Shown here in pieces: positions 1 through 8,464 of a stretch of DNA of 64,000 bases. Each line of letters starts with the position of its first letter. Position 1 is the first letter of the stretch. Source of the DNA: CABZJG01 sp902512685 (GTDB taxonomy: Bacteria; Pseudomonadota; Alphaproteobacteria; Rhodobacterales; Rhodobacteraceae); contig CP179201.1 in assembly GCA_051201605.1 (NCBI GenBank), positions 3,596,001-3,660,000 of the forward strand, in the 5' to 3' direction. A program made the translations under genes and the position numbers. The notes beneath the pieces are model-generated. The model saw nothing but the letters and a program-made list of their open reading frames with translations. It had not been told where the DNA came from and did no database searches.

Positions 1-1116
1 CACCCCGCGCTTTAGATCATAACGTTCAAGCGCATGCAGCAAGGTGACGATAATGCGCGCACCAGAGGCCCCGATAGGATGACCAAGCGCGCAAGCACCG
101 CCGTGAATATTTAGCCGGTCGCGCGCCACATCCATCTCCCGCATAAAGGCCATCGGCACAACGGCAAAGGCTTCGTTCACTTCCCAAAGGTCTACATCCG
201 CAACGCTCCAGCCGATGCGTTCAAGCAGTTTTCGGGCGGCCGGAACCGGCGCCGTGGTAAACCAGCCCGGCGCTTGCGCATGACTGGCATGTCCCAAAAT
301 ACGCGCCCTCTGGGGAAGATTATGCGCCTCGGCATGGCTTTGCGAGGCGAGTATCAACGCCGCTGCCCCGTCGGATATGGATGAGGCATTGGCCGGTGTG
401 ACCGTGCCATCCTTTCGAAAGGCGGGCTTCAATTGGGGAATTTTTTCCGGTCTTGCCTTGCCCGGTTGCTCATCTGCACTGACTATTTCTGTGGTGCGCC
501 GTAATACGACTTCAAAGGGCGAAATTTCAGCATCAAACGCACCGGTTTCCTGCGCCTTGAGCGCGTTGGACAATGACGCAAGCGCGAACTCATCCTGCGC
601 CTGACGGGTAAATTGATATTTTTCCGCGCAATCTTCTGCAAAGCTACCCATCAAACGGCCCGGTTCATACGCATCCTCAAGACCGTCAAGAAACATATGG
701 TCGGTGACGCGGTCATGACCGATACGCGCACCGCCGCGCATTTTGGGCAGGATATAAGGCGCGTTTGACATGCTTTCCATGCCGCCAACTGCCATAATGT
801 CTGATCCGCCAAGAGCAATTTGATCAAAACCGATCATGGTGGTTTTCATCCCAGAGCCGCACATTTTATTCACAGTTGTTGCGGGCACTTCCTCGCCCAA
901 TCCTGCTGCAAACCCCGCTTGCCGCGCGGGCGCTTGCCCTTGGCCTGCGGGCAGGACATTGCCCATGATCAGTTCATCAACGGTGCTGACCCCGGCGCCC
1001 TGCATCGCGGCGCGGATTGCCGAGCCACCAAGCTTTGCGGCAGAAACATCGTTAAAGTCGCCCTGAAAACCGCCCATCGGCGTTCTAGACGCCCCACTGA
1101 TCACAACATTTTGCAC
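1..1116 (-). CDS. Acetyl-CoA C-acetyltransferase (thiolase), 3' end outside window
   Basis: A degradative or biosynthetic thiolase that condenses or cleaves acetyl-CoA units in the cytosol. 372 codons are visible. The start is GTG, preceded by AAGGAG with a 7-base gap. The acylated cysteine lies in KMCGSGMK (about residue 90), followed by the usual GGMESMSNAP segment. The catalytic histidine lies in GGACALGHPIGASGAR near residue 350. The C-terminal cysteine motif (CxG) that completes the active site would lie beyond base 1, so roughly 20 residues are missing because of the window edge, not because of damage. It is divergent from the STAS gene. Whether its main role is polyhydroxyalkanoate synthesis or acetoacetyl-CoA breakdown cannot be told from here. 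Confidence 0.93.
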   Translation of the reverse strand, partial: MQNVVISGASRTPMGGFQGDFNDVSAAKLGGSAIRAAMQGAGVSTVDELIMGNVLPAGQGQAPARQAGFAAGLGEEVPATTVNKMCGSGMKTTMIGFDQIALGGSDIMAVGGMESMSNAPYILPKMRGGARIGHDRVTDHMFLDGLEDAYEPGRLMGSFAEDCAEKYQFTRQAQDEFALASLSNALKAQETGAFDAEISPFEVVLRRTTEIVSADEQPGKARPEKIPQLKPAFRKDGTVTPANASSISDGAAALILASQSHAEAHNLPQRARILGHASHAQAPGWFTTAPVPAARKLLERIGWSVADVDLWEVNEAFAVVPMAFMREMDVARDRLNIHGGACALGHPIGASGARIIVTLLHALERYDLKRGV

Positions 1117-1210
1117 CCGCTTGCTCCTTGTCTTATTCGCCCGCAAGCATACAGAAAAGTAACCTTTGCCGTCTAGTGTTTCTGTGCCAATATTATTCAA
1201 AGGACAGGTT

Positions 1211-1552
1211 ATGCAGATGAGCCAAAAGAAATGTGGAGATATCGTGACGCTCTTGGTTGAAACCGAACGCATTGATGCCGCCAGTGCGATCGCGTTTAAA
1301 GATATGATCCGAGCGGCTGCGCAAACGGCGCCGCCGCGGGTCATTTTGGATCTAAGCATGGTGACTTTTGTCGATTCAAGCGGACTAGGCGCAATAGTCA
1401 ATGCCAAAAAAGCCCTGGGCCCGGATACGCGTCTTGATCTTTGCACCCTCAGCGGTGCGGTAGACAAAGTTTTCAAACTCACCCGCATGGACAGTGTATT
1501 TGATATTTATCCCGGGCTCGATCAGGCGCTCTCTGGGCCACCGGCTGGTTAG
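1211..1552 (+). CDS. STAS-domain anti-sigma factor antagonist
   Basis: A 113-residue single STAS domain of the SpoIIAA/RsbV type. In the family this protein binds and neutralises a serine-kinase anti-sigma factor and is switched off by phosphorylation. The phosphorylatable serine lies in TFVDSSGLGAI (about residues 56-66), and the sequence keeps the alternating beta-alpha pattern of the fold. I chose the ATG preceded by AAAGGA with a 6-base gap; a TTG 45 bases upstream also keeps the frame but has no ribosome site. The next gene is a matching kinase, 36 bases downstream of the stop, so the two form a switch module. No phosphatase and no sigma factor gene lie nearby. Confidence 0.88.
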   Translation: MQMSQKKCGDIVTLLVETERIDAASAIAFKDMIRAAAQTAPPRVILDLSMVTFVDSSGLGAIVNAKKALGPDTRLDLCTLSGAVDKVFKLTRMDSVFDIYPGLDQALSGPPAG

Positions 1553-1588
1553 GAAAGATCGGGCGTGATGAGCAAAGGACGCTATTCA

Positions 1589-1999
1589 ATGCACTTGTCC
1601 CAACCCAAGGATTTTCTTTCGGTGCGAAGGACCTTGGCCGCGATCCGAAATGAATTTTTGTATCAGGGCCATCAGGCCGCGGAGTTTTTAAAAATTGAAA
1701 TGGTTCTGGCAGAGGCTTTAAACAATATAGCAGAGCACGGTGGTCCCAGCATTCAAGATAGCCCAATTGTCATTAAATGGCACTGCGAACAGGGAGTTTT
1801 TAGCGCAATATTAGAAGATAGAGGGCGCCCCTATCCGGCGGCGGTTATCCCGGAAACCGGCGGCCCAAGACTGGATGTTGCCGACACTGATTTACCTGAG
1901 GGTGGCTTTGGCTGGCATATCATTTCCCAGCTGTGCGATACTGTGCACTATCAAAGAAATGCCAACCGCAATCAATTAGCGATCGGCCTGAGAACCTAA
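1589..1999 (+). CDS. RsbW/SpoIIAB-like anti-sigma serine kinase (HATPase)
   Basis: A 136-residue GHKL ATPase of the anti-sigma kinase type, expected to phosphorylate the STAS protein encoded just upstream. The N-box is VLAEALNNIAEHG, the G1 box is EDRGRPYP and the G2 box is EGGFGWHII, in the right order and spacing. I chose the ATG preceded by AAAGGA with a 9-base gap. An earlier in-frame ATG at 1568, seven codons upstream, has a ribosome-like AGGA 13 bases away and cannot be excluded. Whether it holds a sigma factor or another partner is unknown. Many proteobacterial versions control non-sigma targets. Confidence 0.85.
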   Translation: MHLSQPKDFLSVRRTLAAIRNEFLYQGHQAAEFLKIEMVLAEALNNIAEHGGPSIQDSPIVIKWHCEQGVFSAILEDRGRPYPAAVIPETGGPRLDVADTDLPEGGFGWHIISQLCDTVHYQRNANRNQLAIGLRT

Positions 2000-2163
2000 A
2001 TCATCCTCTCGGCATCATAGACAATTTAATATTTATTTTCACTGTCATAAACTTACCCTTTTTTCCCGCTTATTGCAGCCGCAAAGGCCCCGTAGACAGA
2101 TCACGAGCTTAACATGGCTTATCTCGGCGCCGCGTCTATTTTTGCCCCCACAGATGCGGCGCT

Positions 2164-2186
2164 GGGGTTTCACACACCCCTTTTTT
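2164..2186 (+). terminator. Possible rho-independent terminator after the STAS/kinase pair
   Basis: GGGGT pairs with ACCCC across a 7-base loop and is followed directly by six T. The stem is only 5 bp, so it is weak. It lies 165 bases after the kinase stop and just before the ggt promoter-like sequence. Confidence 0.4.
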
Positions 2187-2196
2187 GGAAAATCTG

Positions 2197-2224
2197 TTGC
2201 CTCGCAATCACTTTGGCCTATGCT
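2197..2224 (+). promoter_or_regulatory. Candidate sigma-70 promoter for ggt
   Basis: TTGCCT and TATGCT are separated by 16 bases, each matching four of six consensus positions. Transcription would start about 25 bases before the ggt start codon. The call is by eye only. Confidence 0.3.
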
Positions 2225-2256
2225 TCAAAAGGCTATGGGAATTAAAGGGGCCAAGC

Positions 2257-3834
2257 ATGCGCGATTTTCATCGGCCAGGACGCTCGGCGGTGTTTGCCGC
2301 AAACGGCATGTGCGCCACATCTCACCCTCTCGCTGCAAAAGCTGCGGTTGATATTTTGCAAAGCGGCGGAAACGCCATGGATGCCGCCATTGGCGGGGCA
2401 GTTTTACTTGGGCTATGCGAGCCGCAAATGACCGGCATCGGCGGGGACTGCTTTGTGCTTTTTTCCCCGCCCGGTTCTGACGCCATTAACGCCATGAACG
2501 GATCAGGCTGTGCACCCGTTGCCCAATCGGCCGCCGGCATGCGCAGAAAAGGTTTCACCCATGTTCCCGAGCATAGCGCAGATGCGGTCACCGTTCCCGG
2601 TGCAATAGATGCGTTTTGCCAATTAAGTAACGATTGGGGCAAACTCGGACTTGAGGCACTTTTGGCGCCCTCAATTGATTATGCAGAAAATGGGGTGCCT
2701 GTGGCCCCGCGGGTGGCGCTAGATTGGGCCGGTTTGACCACAAAACTGCATGTCTCTGCGCAAAATGATTATCTTATCAATGGCAAAGCCCCTTTGCCGG
2801 GTGATAAGTTTTTCGCCCCAAAACAAGCCGAAGTTCTACGCCTGATTGCTGCCAAAGGGCGTGATGGATTTTATCGCGGCGCAGTGGCCGATGATATGGT
2901 GCAATCGCTTGCTGCGCTTGGCGGAGCGCACGAGCTAAGCGATTTTGCGGACCAGCGGGCGTTTTATACCGATCCTATCCGCGGCTCCTATCACGGCGTT
3001 GATCTGGTAGAGCATCCGCCAAATGGTCAAGGCGCGACAGCAATTTTGCTGCTTAATATCCTATCTCATTTCGATCTCGCAGCGCTGCCGCCATTTGAAG
3101 CAAGACGCACCCATATAGAAACCGAAGCTACAAAACGTGCCTATCAAGCGCGAAATGCCATTATTGCAGACCCGGCAAAAACAGAAGGGCTTGAGCAAAT
3201 GCTCTCGTTAGAATTTGCCCGGAAACTGGCGGGTGAGATTAGCCTGACCTCTGCTGGGCCAGCCCCGAGCCAGATTATCGAAGCGGTGCACAAAGATACA
3301 ATTTACATCACGGTTGTTGATCAAGACCGAATGTCTGTTTCGCTCATCTATTCAATATTCCACGGCTTTGGGTCGGGTTTGGCCAGTGAAAAATATGGCA
3401 TATTGTTCCAAAATCGCGGGGCGGGATTCAACCTGACCCCAGATCATCCCAATGAACTTAAAGGCGGGGCACGGCCAATGCATACCATTATTCCCGGCAT
3501 GCTGTGCGAGGCTGGAAAACCGATGATGCCTTTTGGCGTCATGGGGGGGCAGTATCAGCCAACTGGCCATGCCAGACTGATCAGCAATATTTTGGATTTC
3601 GGGCTGTCGCCGCAGGAGGCTATTGATGCCCCACGCAGTTTTTTTGATGGCGGCGCTTTAAAGCTTGAGCGCGGCTATACACAAAAAGTAGTGCAGGAAT
3701 TGGCAGATTTGGGCCATGCCGTGACCCAAGATATTGAACCGATTGGCGGCGCGCAAGCCATCAGGATTTTGCAAAACGGTGTTTTAGAGGGCGCATCAGA
3801 CCCCCGAAAAGATGGCTGTGCCTTGGGGTATTGA
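2257..3834 (+). CDS. ggt: Gamma-glutamyltransferase family protein
   Basis: A 525-residue Ntn-hydrolase that removes or transfers the gamma-glutamyl group of glutathione or related amides. Family members cleave themselves into large and small subunits in front of a threonine. Here that threonine is predicted at residue 348 in HKDTIYITVVDQ. The NAMDAAIGGAVLLGLCEPQ and GIGGDCFVL blocks of the large subunit and the GGQYQPTGH block of the small subunit are present. The start ATG has AAAGGGG six bases upstream, which discards a longer frame reaching back to 2185. No signal peptide is visible, so a cytosolic enzyme is likely, unlike the periplasmic E. coli protein. It is convergent with hspQ. The exact substrate is uncertain. 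Confidence 0.9.
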   Translation: MRDFHRPGRSAVFAANGMCATSHPLAAKAAVDILQSGGNAMDAAIGGAVLLGLCEPQMTGIGGDCFVLFSPPGSDAINAMNGSGCAPVAQSAAGMRRKGFTHVPEHSADAVTVPGAIDAFCQLSNDWGKLGLEALLAPSIDYAENGVPVAPRVALDWAGLTTKLHVSAQNDYLINGKAPLPGDKFFAPKQAEVLRLIAAKGRDGFYRGAVADDMVQSLAALGGAHELSDFADQRAFYTDPIRGSYHGVDLVEHPPNGQGATAILLLNILSHFDLAALPPFEARRTHIETEATKRAYQARNAIIADPAKTEGLEQMLSLEFARKLAGEISLTSAGPAPSQIIEAVHKDTIYITVVDQDRMSVSLIYSIFHGFGSGLASEKYGILFQNRGAGFNLTPDHPNELKGGARPMHTIIPGMLCEAGKPMMPFGVMGGQYQPTGHARLISNILDFGLSPQEAIDAPRSFFDGGALKLERGYTQKVVQELADLGHAVTQDIEPIGGAQAIRILQNGVLEGASDPRKDGCALGY

Positions 3835-3857
3835 CCCCCAAATCCGGCAGGAATTGA

Positions 3858-4184
3858 TTAATTTAATTGAAAGTGAAGCGGGTATTGACCGTTTTTAAAC
3901 GGGCCGAACAAATCAGGGATATCTGGATGATCGACAGGCTCGCCCGAAACATCTTCAACCAAGTTTTGCTCTGATACATAGGCCACATAAAAACTGTGAT
4001 CGTTTTCAGCAAGCAAATGATAATAGGGTTGCTCGCGGACCGGTCGATGGTCTTCGGGAATAGACTCATACCAATCGTCGGTATTGCTAAACTCGGGATC
4101 TACATCGAAAATAACACCCCTAAAGGGGTGTTTTTTGTGGCGCACGACCTGGCCCAGATGATATTTTGCATTTTTGCTAAACAT
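3858..4184 (-). CDS. hspQ: Heat shock protein HspQ (YccV family)
   Basis: A 108-residue member of the HspQ/YccV family. In enterobacteria HspQ adjusts proteolysis by Lon and also binds hemimethylated DNA. The family signature runs from HLGQVVRHKKHPFRGVIFDV through a DWYESIPEDHRP loop to QPYYHLLAEN and YVAYVSEQNL. Length is normal for the family. It stands alone between convergent ggt and the divergent transglycosylase-like gene. The coding sequence contains a perfect hairpin near its 5' end (see the hairpin at 4113), which could affect expression. Confidence 0.93.
   Translation of the reverse strand: MFSKNAKYHLGQVVRHKKHPFRGVIFDVDPEFSNTDDWYESIPEDHRPVREQPYYHLLAENDHSFYVAYVSEQNLVEDVSGEPVDHPDIPDLFGPFKNGQYPLHFQLN
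4113..4136 (+). terminator. Terminator-like hairpin inside hspQ
   Basis: AACACCCC and GGGGTGTT form a perfect 8-bp stem with a TAAA loop, and the plus strand continues with T (six in a row counting two in the stem). On the plus strand it could stop read-through from ggt running antisense to hspQ. On the minus strand the same hairpin lies about 50 bases into the hspQ message. It may be chance, since it encodes conserved residues. Confidence 0.4.
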
Positions 4185-4430
4185 ATGCCTATGCCCTATA
4201 AGGGCTTTATATCGCTTTCAAAAGAGCTTCTTCCTATAAAAGCACATAAATTTATCATAAACAAATTATCTTTCCCTACAAAACAGGCATTTATGGGGCC
4301 TGCAAGCAACAATCTGCTCTACCAGCAAATATTGTATAAACCATGGTCGTTCGGTTTGAGAATCACTTTATAAAACCGGCATAATTTGTTATACTGTTTA
4401 TTATAAGATCAAAAATAGATCGAGCAGCAT

Positions 4431-5018
4431 ATGTTAAAACAATTCTACACCCTCCTGTTGGTACTTTTTGTGGCATCTTGCGGAATTATGACGCCGGGCA
4501 GCGCACCAAGAAATCTTGATAATGCCTGCTCTATTGTACAGCAGCGACCACAATATCTTCGGGCGTTTAAAGCCACCGAACGTAAATGGGGCGTTCCGAT
4601 AAATGTGCAAATGGCAATCATTCATCAGGAAAGCAGATTCAAAAAAGCCGCGAAAACACCGCGAAAGTACTTTCTCGGAATCATCCCAAGCGGCCGGCAA
4701 AGTTCAGCCTACGGCTTTGCCCAAGCGCTGGATGGAACCTGGTCGGAATATAAACGATCGACCGGCCGGTTTGCAGCGCGGCGCAGCAGTATCCGTGATG
4801 CGGCCGATTTTATAGGCTGGTATATGACCGAAACCAAACGCCGCAGCGGCGTGGCACTTTCGGATGCGCGCAATCAGTATCTTGCCTATCATGAGGGACA
4901 GGGCGGGTTTATGCGTGGAACGCATCTCAAAAAACCATGGCTTTTAGCAGTTGCTGATAAAGTCGCCAACCGCTCGTCGACATACCGCCGTCAACTGAAA
5001 AGCTGCGGGAAAATCTAG
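4431..5018 (+). CDS. Lytic transglycosylase-like lipoprotein (SLT fold)
   Basis: A 195-residue secreted lipoprotein. The N-terminus MLKQFYTLLLVLFVASCG is a lipoprotein signal with the lipidated cysteine at residue 17. The body resembles a small SLT lysozyme-like domain: the catalytic glutamate is expected in IHQESRF (about residues 63-69), with a later SSAYGFAQALDGTW segment and an AADFIGWYM helix, as in goose-type lysozyme relatives. It would cut peptidoglycan glycan strands from the outer-membrane side. The last four bases overlap the end of convergent lolA. There is no clear Shine-Dalgarno sequence in front of the ATG. Confidence 0.82.
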   Translation: MLKQFYTLLLVLFVASCGIMTPGSAPRNLDNACSIVQQRPQYLRAFKATERKWGVPINVQMAIIHQESRFKKAAKTPRKYFLGIIPSGRQSSAYGFAQALDGTWSEYKRSTGRFAARRSSIRDAADFIGWYMTETKRRSGVALSDARNQYLAYHEGQGGFMRGTHLKKPWLLAVADKVANRSSTYRRQLKSCGKI

Positions 5019-5620
5019 CGGTTTTCGCGCCGTTTTGTATTTAAAATAATATTGAACAGGCTATCGCCCAACTCGTTTCCCGTGACAAAATCATTGAGCA
5101 CAACAACCGTTTGGTCACCGTTTTGATCCTCGATCACCCATTGTCGCAATTGTGGCTCTGGTCCGGTAAAGATAAGTGCAATCTTGCCACGCTCTGGATG
5201 CGCCGGGTCCTGCACACCCAAAATTGTCGAGGTGCCATCAAACCGGTGGGCCGTCACCATTCTTTCGCGGGCCAAATCAAGATCATCGGCCAGAATAAGG
5301 CCAAGCGGTGTTTTGCTAAGTGGATAGGTTTCCGGACCCGCATCACCTTTGGGATCAAAGATTGCCAATTCGCCGCCTGCGGCCAAAACCAACGCTTCGT
5401 TTGGCGCATCGTATTCAAAGCGAATTCGCCCTGGCCTTTTGATGTAAATCGACCCAGTGGCCAAGCTGCCATCCATGCTAATTTGGGTAAATTCGGCCTC
5501 AACCGTGCGCAGTTCGTTCAAATAGTTAGATAGTGATGAAAGTGGCAGGATGTCGGCTTGAGCTGGAAAGGATGCGAGACTGATAAATCCAAACGCCAAA
5601 AAGATATTTTTTAAAGTCAT
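5015..5620 (-). CDS. lolA: Outer-membrane lipoprotein carrier protein LolA
   Basis: A 201-residue periplasmic chaperone that carries lipoproteins from the LolCDE ABC transporter to the outer membrane. A Sec signal peptide ends at about ASFPAQA (residue 22). The mature part has the LolA pattern: TVEAEFTQ, then GSIYIKRPGRIRFEYDAP, with beta strands throughout and a late WVIEDQNGDQTVV strand. Length is typical for alphaproteobacteria. It lies downstream of ftsK on the same strand with a 68-base gap, a common arrangement in many proteobacteria. Confidence 0.92.
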   Translation of the reverse strand: MTLKNIFLAFGFISLASFPAQADILPLSSLSNYLNELRTVEAEFTQISMDGSLATGSIYIKRPGRIRFEYDAPNEALVLAAGGELAIFDPKGDAGPETYPLSKTPLGLILADDLDLARERMVTAHRFDGTSTILGVQDPAHPERGKIALIFTGPEPQLRQWVIEDQNGDQTVVVLNDFVTGNELGDSLFNIILNTKRRENR

Positions 5621-5688
5621 GATCTCATCTTAAGCAAAACCGCCCCCGCAACCAACCCCAACTCACCGTATTAAAGACGATTGGCAAT

Positions 5689-8454
5689 TTATTGCTGTTC
5701 CGGCACCAGAATTTCGCGTTTTCCCACATGGTTTGACGCGCTGACAAGGCCCGCATCTTCCATTTGTTCAACCAGCCGCGCCGCTTTGTTATAGCCTATG
5801 GCCAACTTGCGCTGGATATAGCTTGTGGAACATTTGCGGTCCCGCAGAACAATCGCCAAAGCCTGATCATAAAGTGCATCTTCTCCGTCAGAATTTCCGC
5901 CAAGACCCAAGACCATGTCAATGCTATCGGCTTTTTCCTCATCCGGTCCTTCCACTACGCCGCTTTTATAATCTGGCGGACCATAGGATTTAAGATGATT
6001 GACGATTTCTTCGACCTCTTCATCGCTGACAAAGGGACCGTGGCATCGGGTGATTTTTGATCCACCCGCCATGTAAAGCATATCGCCCATGCCCAAAAGC
6101 TGCTCTGCGCCCATTTCCCCAAGGATTGTCCGGCTGTCAATTTTGCTGGTCACCTGAAACGAAATCCGGGTGGGAAAATTGGCTTTGATGGTGCCGGTGA
6201 TTACATCCACCGAGGGCCGCTGTGTCGCCATAATAAGATGGATACCTGAGGCCCGCGCCATCTGCGCAAGCCGCTGAATACAGGCTTCGATTTCTTTGCC
6301 TGCAACCATCATCAAATCGGCCATCTCGTCCACGACAACAACGATGAAAGGCATTTTTTCAGGCGCAAATTCTTCGGTTTCAAAAACTGGCTCGCCAGTG
6401 GCGTCATCAAAACCCGTTTGCACGGTCCGGCTAAACATTTCGCCTTTGCGCAGCGCATCTTCGACCCGGCCATTATAGCCATCAATGTTGCGCACCCCCA
6501 TTTTGGACATTTTGCGATAACGCTCTTCCATTTCGCCAACCACCCATTTAAGCGCCACAACCGCTTTTTTAGGGTCTGTGACCACGGGGCTTAACAGATG
6601 CGGAATACCGTCATAAACGCTTAGCTCAAGCATCTTTGGATCAATCATGATCATCCGGCACTCTTCTGGCGTCAGTTTGTAGAGCAGCGATAGGATCATG
6701 GTATTTATGGCCACAGATTTACCTGAGCCTGTGGTTCCGGCAATCAGCAAATGCGGCATCTTTGCCAAATTTGCCACCATGGCTTCACCGCCAATATCCT
6801 TGCCCAACGCAAGCGGTAATTTTAGATTGCTATCCCCAAATGACTTGCCAGATAAAATTTCCCGCAACACCACTTTTTCACGGTTTTCATTTGGCAATTC
6901 AATTCCGATCACAGAGCGGCCGGGCACTGTCGACACCCGCGCTGAAAGTGCCGACATCGAGCGGGCAATATCATCGGCCAGTCCGATCACCCGGCTGGCT
7001 TTTAGACCGGGGGCAGGTTCAAGTTCATACATGGTGACCACCGGCCCCGGACGGACACTGACAATCTCGCCTTTGACCCCGTAATCATCAAGTACGGCCT
7101 CTAATAGGCGGGCATTTTCCTCAAGCGCTTCATCGGAAAGATGGTGGCGCACAACAGAGACAGGATTGGCCAAAAGCCCCAAAGGCGGCAATTCATATTC
7201 ACTTGCACGATCTTCAAACTGCAATCTTGGCTGGGCTTCTTCCTTGGCGCGCACAGATTGGCTAACTGGCTTTCTAAGCGCTGGCTGCACGACTTTTTTT
7301 GCCTCGCCCCTTGGGCGATGAATGCCATTGGCAGAGCCAAAATCAAGTGGCCCAGGATCGGCCATATCGACATCATCTCGCTCATATAGATCAATATGAT
7401 CGCCGCTCATTGCCGGCTCGACGCGGGTGCCAATGGGCGCTGGTTCAGAAGGGCCCCGCATGCGGGATTTAATCACATCCGATATTTTTGCACTGATGCG
7501 CGCATCCCCCGGCATAGTCTGGATGTCCACATCTGAGTGCGGCACCACCAACTCGGGTTCGGGCATCTGTTCGCTGCGTTTTGAAAAAGTCGGCATGCGC
7601 GACAGAAAGCTCGGCTTTTCAATCCGCGCTGGGCGATCATCTTCGGTAAAACCACGTGCTTCAGGGACGCGGGGAATAGACAGGGACCGGCTTGCATATG
7701 TCTTTATCTGAGCCTGTGCAGATGGTGTCTCGGACACGGTGTTCTGTGCTTTTCTAAGCGCTTCTTTTTGTTGCAGCGACGCGGCCGCTTTAAATGCTCC
7801 GCGCGCACCAACCCCAAGTAATCGTAAAACGGCAGCGTAAGACACCACCAGACCAACCAATAAAAATCTAAAAATTGCGGCTAGCTCTTGGCGTGAAAAC
7901 CCTAGCGTATAAAGCCCGCTGATCACAACCGCGATGCCCGAGATCAGCGAAATGGCCAGAAGGCTCTGAGCTGGGGGCAGCGGTATGGTGGCCAGAAGGT
8001 TGCGCAATACGGTATCACCGAAAAGCCCGCCCATCCCAAAGCTATGGCTCCATCCCCCTAAGGGAACTAAACTTGCAGCATATATTGACGCCAAGGCAAT
8101 CATTATAGGGGCAAAAATCAACCGTCCAAAGGCGCGTTCAGCCCCTTTATGCAGCAAACAGCGAAAGCCCCAGGCCGCCGCCAAAGTGGCCAGTGCCCAG
8201 CAGGACCAGCCTAAGATCAGCATGCTCGGGGCGGCCATCGTGGCACCGGTAACGCCAAGCATATTTTGAACAGGTGCATCCGAGGCCGACAACCAGCTTG
8301 GATCTTCGGGTGAATAGCTCGTGATAACCATCGCCATCATGGCGCTGATCGCAATCAGCAAAAGGCCAAGCAATTCTACACCGCGTCTTTCCACCACCGC
8401 GTGAATATGCGGCCCGAACAAGAGTTGCTGCTGGTGGGTTTGATTATATGCCAT
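5689..8454 (-). CDS. ftsK: DNA translocase FtsK
   Basis: A 921-residue septal DNA pump that moves sister chromosomes apart and activates XerCD recombination at dif. Four or five hydrophobic segments lie in the first 215 residues and anchor it in the membrane. A proline- and charge-rich linker follows to about residue 430. The motor comes next, with Walker A AGTTGSGKS near residue 571 and the Walker B-like FIVVVVDEMADLMM block. The last 65 residues are the gamma winged helix (CSTSYIQRKLAIGYNKAARL) that reads KOPS sequences. All parts are intact. It sits between an aminotransferase gene upstream and lolA downstream on the same strand. Confidence 0.96.
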   Translation of the reverse strand: MAYNQTHQQQLLFGPHIHAVVERRGVELLGLLLIAISAMMAMVITSYSPEDPSWLSASDAPVQNMLGVTGATMAAPSMLILGWSCWALATLAAAWGFRCLLHKGAERAFGRLIFAPIMIALASIYAASLVPLGGWSHSFGMGGLFGDTVLRNLLATIPLPPAQSLLAISLISGIAVVISGLYTLGFSRQELAAIFRFLLVGLVVSYAAVLRLLGVGARGAFKAAASLQQKEALRKAQNTVSETPSAQAQIKTYASRSLSIPRVPEARGFTEDDRPARIEKPSFLSRMPTFSKRSEQMPEPELVVPHSDVDIQTMPGDARISAKISDVIKSRMRGPSEPAPIGTRVEPAMSGDHIDLYERDDVDMADPGPLDFGSANGIHRPRGEAKKVVQPALRKPVSQSVRAKEEAQPRLQFEDRASEYELPPLGLLANPVSVVRHHLSDEALEENARLLEAVLDDYGVKGEIVSVRPGPVVTMYELEPAPGLKASRVIGLADDIARSMSALSARVSTVPGRSVIGIELPNENREKVVLREILSGKSFGDSNLKLPLALGKDIGGEAMVANLAKMPHLLIAGTTGSGKSVAINTMILSLLYKLTPEECRMIMIDPKMLELSVYDGIPHLLSPVVTDPKKAVVALKWVVGEMEERYRKMSKMGVRNIDGYNGRVEDALRKGEMFSRTVQTGFDDATGEPVFETEEFAPEKMPFIVVVVDEMADLMMVAGKEIEACIQRLAQMARASGIHLIMATQRPSVDVITGTIKANFPTRISFQVTSKIDSRTILGEMGAEQLLGMGDMLYMAGGSKITRCHGPFVSDEEVEEIVNHLKSYGPPDYKSGVVEGPDEEKADSIDMVLGLGGNSDGEDALYDQALAIVLRDRKCSTSYIQRKLAIGYNKAARLVEQMEDAGLVSASNHVGKREILVPEQQ

Positions 8455-8464
8455 AGTTGCCTCG

